This document shows, piece by piece, positions 58,267-64,000 of a DNA stretch of 64,000 nucleotides. The DNA is from Nitrobacteraceae bacterium AZCC 2146 (lineage in GTDB: Bacteria; Pseudomonadota; Alphaproteobacteria; Rhizobiales; Xanthobacteraceae), in assembly GCA_036924855.1 (NCBI GenBank), contig JBAGRP010000001.1, positions 6,746,001-6,810,000 on the forward strand, written 5' to 3'. The notes below the pieces were generated by a model. It worked only from the letters and a program-made list of their open reading frames with translations, was not told the origin of the DNA and did not search any database. The position numbers and the translations under genes were made by a program. Position 1 is the first letter of the stretch, and each line of letters opens with the position of its first letter.

Positions 58267-59427
58267 TTGCCTGACATTCGAACCATCGAGACTTTCGTCG
58301 TCCAGCTGCCCACACGCCGGGTCCACCAGTGGACGGGTCTCACCGAGCCGATCGGCCGCTACCTGCTCGTCAAGATGACGGACGACGCGGGGCGCGTCGG
58401 CTGGGGCGAGGCTCCGGCGTTGAAGGATTGGGGTGGCGAGTTCGGCCGTTACTTCGGCGAAAGCGTCGCGATCGCCAACCTTATCATCTCCAGCTACCTG
58501 CTTCCGGCGGTGGCGGGGCTGGAACTGGGCAATGTCGTCGATCTGCACGCGAAGATGGACGCCTGTATCAAGGGCTACCCCTATTCAAAGGCGGCGGTCG
58601 AATTCGCGTATCTGGATCTCACCGGCAAATGGATGGGTGTGCCGGTGCACACGCTTCTCGGCGGCAAGCTGCGTGATCGCGTGCTGGTGACCCATTCGAT
58701 CGGCCTGATCTCCATTGAGGAAGCTGCGACCGAAGCCGCCAAGGTGGCGAGCGAGGGCATCAAGACCATCAAGGTCAAGATCGGGATCGATCCGGATCGT
58801 GACGTGAAGATCGTCGGCGAGGTGCGTGCCGCTGCCGGCGCGGGCGTCGAAATCTGCGTCGACGCCAATGAAGGATACAAGACCCCCGGCGAAGCCATCC
58901 AGGTGATCCGTCGGATGGAAAAGTACGGCCTGAAATATGTGGAGCAGCCCGTGATGGGCATCGAGCGGATCGCGGAGGTTGCCTGCGCCATCGACGCGCC
59001 GGTGATGGCCGACGAATCGGCGTGGAATGCGCACGATGTCATTCAGATCATCGAGAAACGCGCGGCCCAGATCGTCTCGATCTACACCACCAAGCCCGGT
59101 GGCCTGTACCGGGCCATGGAAGTTGCCGCGGTGTGCCGGGCCGCCGGCATCATCTGCAACGTCAACGGCTCGGTTGAGACCGGAGTCGGCAACCTCGCCA
59201 ATGTTCATCTCGCGGCATCCGCCGCCGCGGTGACTCTGTCCAATGTGGTGCCGGTATCGACCCCAGCCTCTCAGCAGAACGGCCAGGTCGGCGGAATCTA
59301 CTATCGCGACGATCTGCTGACCGAGGGGCTATCGCTGGTCGATGGCGCAATCCAGGTCCCGACCGGCCCGGGCATGGGCATTGCGATCGATGAGGCGAAA
59401 CTCGAGAAGTACAGGGTAGCGACATGA
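58267..59427 (+). CDS. Mandelate racemase/muconate lactonizing enzyme family protein
   Basis: An enolase-superfamily enzyme of 386 residues. The start is TTG 58267 (GGAG 8 bases upstream); ATG lies only further up, within the operator region. The catalytic Lys pair is Lys169 and Lys171 in IKTIKVKIG, and the metal ligands are Asp199 (CVDANEGY), Glu226 (VEQP) and Asp249 (MADES). Members racemise, cycloisomerise or dehydrate carboxylates by pulling a proton next to the acid group. The pattern fits the MLE or N-acylamino-acid racemase subgroup more than the sugar-acid dehydratases. It overlaps the M24 gene by 4 bp. Confidence 0.9.
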   Translation: MPDIRTIETFVVQLPTRRVHQWTGLTEPIGRYLLVKMTDDAGRVGWGEAPALKDWGGEFGRYFGESVAIANLIISSYLLPAVAGLELGNVVDLHAKMDACIKGYPYSKAAVEFAYLDLTGKWMGVPVHTLLGGKLRDRVLVTHSIGLISIEEAATEAAKVASEGIKTIKVKIGIDPDRDVKIVGEVRAAAGAGVEICVDANEGYKTPGEAIQVIRRMEKYGLKYVEQPVMGIERIAEVACAIDAPVMADESAWNAHDVIQIIEKRAAQIVSIYTTKPGGLYRAMEVAAVCRAAGIICNVNGSVETGVGNLANVHLAASAAAVTLSNVVPVSTPASQQNGQVGGIYYRDDLLTEGLSLVDGAIQVPTGPGMGIAIDEAKLEKYRVAT

Positions 59428-60587
59428 AGATGGAATCAAAGGCGAAGGGAATGCGAACGGAAATCCTCGGGCGTCAGGCGCGCGCGATGCAGGAGAACAA
59501 TATCGACGCCATCGTGTCGTGTTCGCCGGAAAATTTCGCCTACGCCGCAGGCTTCGTGATCCCCTCGCAGCCCATGCTGCGGCATCGACACGCGATGGCC
59601 ATCGTTAAGGCCGATGCAACCCTGTCGCTGTTTGCGGTGGACATGGAGGTGACCACGGTCGCGCGCGAGGCACCTGGTGTGCCGCTCGCTATCTGGAAGG
59701 AATTTTCCGAAGATCCGATGACCGTGCTGGCAGATGCGCTCCGCCAGGCCGGGCTGACGGCGGGCCGTATCGGCATCGAGCTGGAATATCTGCCGGCCGG
59801 CGATTTCGCGCGCCTGACAGCCGGCATGCCGGGCGCAACATTCGTCGCTGCCGACAAGATCCTGTCGCGCCTTCGGCAGTTGAAGACGTCCGACGAGATC
59901 GCCTTGCTGCGGCGGCTTTCGCGGATCGCCGATCAGGCGATCGGGGACGCCCTAGCGAGCGTCAAGGTCGGCAGCACAGAACTGGATATCGCCGCCCATC
60001 TCACCAAGAACGTCTATGAACTGGGCGCCGAGAATTTCAAGCTGCTGATCACCGCGACGGGTCCGCGCAGCCAGCTTCCCAATGTCGGCCCCACCGACCG
60101 TCGCCTTGAACGCGGCGACATCTGTCGCGTGGAAATCTTCTCGGTGATCGGGGGCTACCAAGCCGGCGTCTGTCGGACCGCCTATGTCGAAGAGCCGCCG
60201 GCGATGGCGGAAGAAATCTGGCAGCTGATGGTCGACTGCAAGTACCGGATTCTCGAACTTGCCAAGCCCGGCGCCGACTGCCTTGCCATCTATCAGGATT
60301 TTGTTGGCCGGCTGACGGCCAAGAATCTGCCGCCGATCTCCTTTGTCGGTCACGGTATTGGGCTTCATCTGCATGAAGACCCCTATATCGGCGCTACGCC
60401 GCTGCTGGGGCAGCCCGGGAAGTCTGCAGTGCTCGAAGAAAACATGGTGCTTGGCTTCGAGCCGCTCTGCTACCGCACGGGCTACGGGTTCGGCGTACAA
60501 AACAAGGACATGATGCTGATCACCGCGATGGGATCGGAGCTGCTGTCGGACGTGACCGATACCGACAAACTGATCCGGATCGGCTGA
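59424..60587 (+). CDS. M24-family protein lacking metal ligands (creatinase-like)
   Basis: A creatinase/prolidase-like N-domain (residues 10-150) and a pita-bread C-domain make 387 residues. Of the five metal ligands of M24 peptidases, three are changed: the first Asp is Glu237 (RVEIFSVIGG), the second is Gly248 (YQAGVCRTAY) and the last Glu is Lys361 (VQNKDMMLIT). His310 (GHGIGLHLHEDP) and Glu346 (LGFEPLCY) remain. This is the pattern of metal-free creatinase, which hydrolyses a guanidine/urea-type bond. It is therefore more likely a small-molecule amidino- or amidohydrolase than a peptidase. Confidence 0.87.
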   Translation: MKMESKAKGMRTEILGRQARAMQENNIDAIVSCSPENFAYAAGFVIPSQPMLRHRHAMAIVKADATLSLFAVDMEVTTVAREAPGVPLAIWKEFSEDPMTVLADALRQAGLTAGRIGIELEYLPAGDFARLTAGMPGATFVAADKILSRLRQLKTSDEIALLRRLSRIADQAIGDALASVKVGSTELDIAAHLTKNVYELGAENFKLLITATGPRSQLPNVGPTDRRLERGDICRVEIFSVIGGYQAGVCRTAYVEEPPAMAEEIWQLMVDCKYRILELAKPGADCLAIYQDFVGRLTAKNLPPISFVGHGIGLHLHEDPYIGATPLLGQPGKSAVLEENMVLGFEPLCYRTGYGFGVQNKDMMLITAMGSELLSDVTDTDKLIRIG

Positions 60588-60591
60588 GCCC

Positions 60592-61398
60592 ATGTCCAGC
60601 GCGCCTGCCATCAGCATCGAGGACCTTTCGGTCAGCTTCAAGAGCAAGACCGGCATTGTCACGGCGCTGGACAATGTCTCGTTCAAGATTCCGTCGCGCT
60701 CCTTCCTCAGCGTCGTCGGGCCGTCCGGCTGCGGCAAGACGACGTTGCTCAAGGTCCTGTCCGGCGTTCTGCAGCCGTCCGGCGGGCGGGTGCTGTTCGA
60801 CGGCGAGGCGATCAACAAAGGCAAGGTGCAGGGCCAGGTCGGCTACGTCTTCCAGCGCGCGCTGTTGCTGCCGTGGCGGTCGGCACTAGACAATGTAATG
60901 CTGACGCTCGAAGTGGCACGGCGCGGCATGGGCAAGGCCGAGCGCGAGGAACAGGCGCGGCGCTGGCTCAGGATTGCCGGCCTCGAAGGCTTCGAGCATC
61001 GCATGCCGCACGAATTGTCCGGCGGCATGCAGCAGCGCGTCTCGATCTGCCGCGCGCTGGCCTTCCAGCCCAAGATCCTGCTGATGGATGAACCGTTTGC
61101 GGCGCTTGACGAAATCACCCGCGAGACGCTGCAGGGCGAACTTCTGCAGCTCTGGGCGCAGACCGAAACAACGGTTGTCTTCATCACCCATTCGATTCCC
61201 GAGGCGATCCTGTTGTCCGAGCAAATCATTGTCATGTCCGCACGCCCCGGAAGGGTACTTGAGCGGATCGACGTGCCGTTTGCGCGACCGCGCCGCGAGG
61301 AGATGCGCGAACTGCCGAAGTTTACGCAGCTGGCCGGTCACGTCCGTAGCCTGCTCAGACAGCCCGTCGCCAAGCGGCCCGAGATGGTAGGCGCCTGA
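60592..61398 (+). CDS. ABC transporter ATPase, SsuB/TauB/ThiY-partner type
   Basis: A 268-residue ATPase: Walker A VGPSGCGKTTLLKVLSG, signature LSGGMQQRVSICRALA, Walker B ILLMDEPFAALDEIT and switch VFITHSIPEAILLSEQI. It is the nitrate/sulfonate/taurine/pyrimidine group, recognised by ALDEITRETLQ and the MSARPGRVLERIDVPFARPR ending. It begins 4 bp after the M24 gene stop and ends 2 bp before the permease start, so the catabolic enzymes and importer are one transcript. Confidence 0.93.
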   Translation: MSSAPAISIEDLSVSFKSKTGIVTALDNVSFKIPSRSFLSVVGPSGCGKTTLLKVLSGVLQPSGGRVLFDGEAINKGKVQGQVGYVFQRALLLPWRSALDNVMLTLEVARRGMGKAEREEQARRWLRIAGLEGFEHRMPHELSGGMQQRVSICRALAFQPKILLMDEPFAALDEITRETLQGELLQLWAQTETTVVFITHSIPEAILLSEQIIVMSARPGRVLERIDVPFARPRREEMRELPKFTQLAGHVRSLLRQPVAKRPEMVGA

Positions 61399-61400
61399 AC

Positions 61401-62174
61401 ATGTATCGCGCCTCCGTCATTGTAGGTCAGATCATGGTGTTCGTGGTGTTCTTCGCCGTCTGGGAAGCGCTTGTTCACGTGCTGCATATCAAGCCCGTGA
61501 TTCTTCCGCCTCCGACGCGCGTCGCGGAGGTCGCCTATGAAAATCGCGCTCTCCTGCTGAAAAACACCTGGCCGACCTTTGTCGCGATATCGCTGGGCTT
61601 TCTGAGCGCGGTCGTCACCGGCTTTATCATCGCGGTAGGCATCGCTTATTCGAAAATCGTGCGCGACCTGACCTACCCGTTCCTGGTCGCAGCGCAAATT
61701 CTCCCCAAGATCGCATTTGCTCCGCTGTTCCTGATCTGGTTCGGGTTTGGCCTCACGCCGAAGGTGGTCATTGCGGCGATGATCGCGTTCTTCCCGATCG
61801 TGATCAACACCGCGAAGGGCCTGACCTCCGTCGACGCCGAGCTGCTGCAATATATGGACTCGCTGGGCGCCAATGCCTGGGAGAAGTTCGCCAAGATCAG
61901 TCTGCCCTGGGCAATGCCGTATTTTTTCGCAGCCCTGAAGATCTCGATCACGCTGGCGATCGTCGGCGCTGTCGTAGGTGAATTCGTCGCGGCCGGAGAA
62001 GGTCTGGGATACGTCATCAACGCATCCAACATATCGCTCGATACCGAGCTGATGTTCGCGGCCATCATCTGCATGAGCGTCCTTGGCATCGCCCTTTTTC
62101 TCGTAATCGTCCTGCTGGAGCGGCTCTTTCTTCCGCAGGGACCGGATGACTCCGGCGTTCAGGCAACAATGTGA
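61401..62174 (+). CDS. ABC transporter permease, SsuC type
   Basis: A 257-residue permease with six helices. The first is MVFVVFFAVWEALVHVLHIK, followed by the conserved VILPPPTRVAEVAYENRALL. The EAA loop is MDSLGANAWEKFAKISLPWA, and GLGYVINASNISLDTELMFA follows. It ends in a short polar tail. The frame of the next gene is open from 62171, but the binding protein's signal and ribosome site place its start at 62225. Confidence 0.92.
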   Translation: MYRASVIVGQIMVFVVFFAVWEALVHVLHIKPVILPPPTRVAEVAYENRALLLKNTWPTFVAISLGFLSAVVTGFIIAVGIAYSKIVRDLTYPFLVAAQILPKIAFAPLFLIWFGFGLTPKVVIAAMIAFFPIVINTAKGLTSVDAELLQYMDSLGANAWEKFAKISLPWAMPYFFAALKISITLAIVGAVVGEFVAAGEGLGYVINASNISLDTELMFAAIICMSVLGIALFLVIVLLERLFLPQGPDDSGVQATM

Positions 62175-62224
62175 ACAGTTATTCGCAGCAATGGGCCAAG
62201 TGCCCTCAATCGAAGGAGTTGATC

Positions 62225-63205
62225 GTGAACACTTTCAAGAAGTTGGTTCTGGGCGCCGCGATTTTCCAGGGGCTTGTGCTATCGGCCAGCGCCGTGGAGG
62301 CCGCCGACAAGGTCAAGCTCCGTCTCGATTGGGTCTACGGTTCGGAGCACGCCCCAATCTTCCTCGGCATAGAGAAGGGGTATTTCAAGGACGAAAACAT
62401 CGAGATCGAACTGATGCCGGGTGAAGGATCTTCCGTCACCGTCAAGCTGGTGGGAAACCGCGATACCGATTTCGGCTATGCGACGGCTGACCAGGTGTTG
62501 ATCGCCGCGCAGCGCGGACTGCCGCTGGTCGCGACCGCGGTCGTGCTGCAGCAAAATCCGACCGCCCTGATCTTCAAGACTTCTCAAAACATCAAGGACG
62601 CCAAGAAGGATCTCTACGGCAAGACCATCGGCGTGCAGCTCAAGAGCAATACCGCCAAACAATGGGAGGCCCTGAAGAAGGATCTCAAGCTGGACGCGAG
62701 CAAGTTCAAGGAAGTCCCTGCTGACGGCGCGCTGGTACCGTTGATGGCGTCGGACCGCATCGACGTCGGCGTCGGATTCTATTTCAACGATGCGCTCAAG
62801 CTCCGCGCGACTGGTGAGAAGGTGGACTGGATCCTGCTCGAGGATCTCGGCATGAAGATGTACGGCACCTCGCTGGTGACGAATGCGGATCTGATCAAGG
62901 AGAAGCCCGAATTGGTGAAGCGTTTCACCCGCGCTTTCATGAAGGGATGGAGCAGTGCGATCGCCAATCCGAAGGACGCCTACGACGCCTTCGTCAAGGC
63001 CAATCCATCGACCGACAAGGTGTATGCCGAAATGAAGCTGCCGGAGGTCTTGAAGCTCACTGCATCGAGCGACGCCAAGGCCAATGGCCTCGGCCATTCG
63101 ACCAAAGCGGCATGGGAAGAACTGCAGACACAGCTGGTCAGCATGGAAATGATGAAGGAGAAGACGGACGTGTCGAAGGTCTTCACCAACGACTTCCTGA
63201 AGTAA
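62225..63205 (+). CDS. ABC binding protein, NMT1/THI5-like
   Basis: A 326-residue periplasmic binding protein. GTG 62225 has AAGGAG upstream and gives the signal peptide NTFKKLVLGAAIFQGLVLSA; the open frame before it is not signal-like. The mature protein shows KVKLRLDWVYGSEHAPIFLG and IEKGYFKDENIEIELMPGEG, the opening of NMT1/THI5-like proteins that bind pyrimidine precursors, riboflavin, sulfonates or aromatic acids. It completes the importer that serves the enolase-superfamily and creatinase-like enzymes. Confidence 0.92.
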   Translation: MNTFKKLVLGAAIFQGLVLSASAVEAADKVKLRLDWVYGSEHAPIFLGIEKGYFKDENIEIELMPGEGSSVTVKLVGNRDTDFGYATADQVLIAAQRGLPLVATAVVLQQNPTALIFKTSQNIKDAKKDLYGKTIGVQLKSNTAKQWEALKKDLKLDASKFKEVPADGALVPLMASDRIDVGVGFYFNDALKLRATGEKVDWILLEDLGMKMYGTSLVTNADLIKEKPELVKRFTRAFMKGWSSAIANPKDAYDAFVKANPSTDKVYAEMKLPEVLKLTASSDAKANGLGHSTKAAWEELQTQLVSMEMMKEKTDVSKVFTNDFLK

Positions 63206-63230
63206 ACGCAACCTAATCGAAAGGCTTGGA

Positions 63231-63392
63231 ATGAAGCGCAGCGATATCCTCGTGATCGGGGTCGGCGTTCTGGCAGCGATTGCAATCGGAGATATCGCTG
63301 CCCGAGGCAGAGGGGCGGAGCGGGAGGCCGATCGCAGGGACCGTGACCGGTCGAAGCCTGCGATCGACATTGGTATTGGCGTCGCCGGATGA
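63231..63392 (+). CDS. Tiny membrane-anchored protein, 53 residues
   Basis: MKRSDILVIGVGVLAAIAIG forms one hydrophobic helix, followed by a highly charged stretch (AARGRGAEREADRRDRDRSK) and IDIGIGVAG. It starts 25 bp after the binding-protein stop, and its TGA overlaps the next ATG (ATGA), so it is placed as a genuine operon member. I find no family. It might tether or modulate the transporter. Confidence 0.55.
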   Translation: MKRSDILVIGVGVLAAIAIGDIAARGRGAEREADRRDRDRSKPAIDIGIGVAG

Positions 63393-64000
63393 GCAAGAGC
63401 GCGTCTTCGCTGCCTCGGACGCCCTCCTTCAGGGTGGACGGCCGCCGTGCGCTTGTCACCGGTGCCGGTCGCGGCATCGGACGTGCTGCCGCGGCGGCAT
63501 TGGCAGAGGCCGGCGCGGAAGTAACGTTGTGCGCGCGCACGGCTGACGATCTCGAGGAGACCGCGAGCTCCATCAGAGCTGCGGGCTTCTTCGCAAGCAC
63601 GCTCGTTCTGGATATCACCGACCTCGATCTGGTTAAGCGAGCACTCGAAGCTGGTACGCCCTACGATATTCTCGTCAACAATGCAGGCACCAACCGTCCA
63701 AAACCGATTCAACTTGTGGAAATGGAAGATTTCGATGCGGTATTCGAGCTCAACGTGCGTGCGACATTCTTTCTGTCCAAGGAAGTGGCGGTTCGCCTGA
63801 TGGGACTCGGACGTCCCGGTTCTATCATCAATATGTCGTCCCAACTCGGACACGTCGGGGCTCCGAACCGTTCGCTCTATGTCGCGTCGAAGTTCGCGAT
63901 CGAGGGGCTGACAAAGGCGCTGGCGGTGGAACTGGGCCATGCAGGCATACGTGTGAACGCCATTGCGCCGACCTTCATCGATACGCCACTGACGAGATCC
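63389..64000 (+). CDS. Short-chain dehydrogenase/reductase (3'-truncated by window)
   Basis: From ATG 63389 the frame stays open to the window edge (204 residues). The NAD(P) motif is LVTGAGRGIGRAAAAALAEA, then VLDITDLDLV, the NNAG motif in DILVNNAGTNRPKPIQL, and the catalytic triad Ser (INMSSQLG), Tyr and Lys (SLYVASKFAIEGLTK). VRVNAIAPTFIDTPLTRS follows. This is a classical SDR, probably a little over 250 residues when complete. It overlaps the tiny membrane gene by 4 bp and presumably oxidises or reduces an intermediate of the same pathway. Confidence 0.92.
   Translation, partial: MSKSASSLPRTPSFRVDGRRALVTGAGRGIGRAAAAALAEAGAEVTLCARTADDLEETASSIRAAGFFASTLVLDITDLDLVKRALEAGTPYDILVNNAGTNRPKPIQLVEMEDFDAVFELNVRATFFLSKEVAVRLMGLGRPGSIINMSSQLGHVGAPNRSLYVASKFAIEGLTKALAVELGHAGIRVNAIAPTFIDTPLTRS

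Noticed and set aside
62279..63940. A 553-codon minus-strand frame over the last ABC binding protein and the SDR
   Set aside because: Arg/His-rich antisense frame with no domain, while both plus-strand genes are well supported.

Overview
The window reads as high-GC chromosomal DNA of an alphaproteobacterium, most likely of the Bradyrhizobium/Rhodopseudomonas/Afipia group. The reasons are the many solute-uptake catabolic clusters (ABC and tripartite tricarboxylate types), DUF1236- and DUF892-type stress proteins, two EcfG-type promoters (GGAAC-N16/17-YGTT), GntR/LysR regulators beside each catabolic operon, and IS701-, IS110- and IS3-like debris. The genus is inference. I see no rRNA, tRNA or CRISPR array.

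Region 1 (1-5069) is one tight operon: the end of a sugar-type ABC ATPase, then dhaL, dhaM, a free-standing HPr, a free-standing enzyme I, a small helix-turn-helix-like protein and dhaK. It is a PEP-dependent dihydroxyacetone-type kinase whose phosphorelay is encoded as separate proteins. Region 2 (5102-8852) is an IS701-like element that supplies the stop codon of an Nfu-like scaffold gene, followed on the minus strand by a Mrp/ApbC-DUF971 fusion and a Rieske ferredoxin interrupted by an in-frame amber codon.

Region 3 (8853-23152) is accessory and decayed. It holds two methyltransferases, a Tat-exported GH10 xylanase, an MFS gene broken near an IS110 element, a string of small AT-richer genes, a 5'-truncated DUF892 gene, divergent EcfG-promoted PAP2 and flavoprotein genes (the latter frameshifted), a cupin gene, CBS and DUF1236 remnants and a DUF72 tail. 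The tail ends where the next cluster begins.

Region 4 (23156-36045) has two catabolic clusters facing each other. The plus-strand one is enoyl-CoA hydratase, CoA transferase, TctCBA transporter and a PdxA-like dehydrogenase, with a divergent GntR gene. The minus-strand one is a hydantoin-type racemase, an amidohydrolase, a polar amino-acid ABC transporter and a GntR gene. A mosaic of three mobile-element fragments follows (36238-36740).

Region 5 (36998-49526) is a candidate uptake and oxidation system. It has a complete peptide-type ABC transporter (BCDF, with the binding protein further down), a 660-residue regulator made of two LysR units in one chain, an NtaA/DszA-type flavin monooxygenase, a flavin reductase-nitroreductase fusion, an aldo/keto reductase and a dihydroorotase/allantoinase-like hydrolase. 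Together they look like uptake, oxidation and hydrolytic opening of an N-heterocycle or similar compound; the substrate is unknown. Region 6 (49594-54679) pairs fumarase, DctA and a fumarase-superfamily lyase with a divergent HutC-type regulator across a near-perfect palindrome, which fits cleavage of an amino-dicarboxylate to fumarate.

Region 7 (54699-64000) holds the second copy of a small conserved gene, a metallophosphoesterase preceded by a 35-unit CT repeat, and a last catabolic operon: GntR, an enolase-superfamily enzyme, a creatinase-like M24 protein lacking metal ligands, an SsuABC-like transporter, a tiny membrane protein and an SDR cut by the window edge. Two identical TGTGATCACA palindromes lie in its control region.
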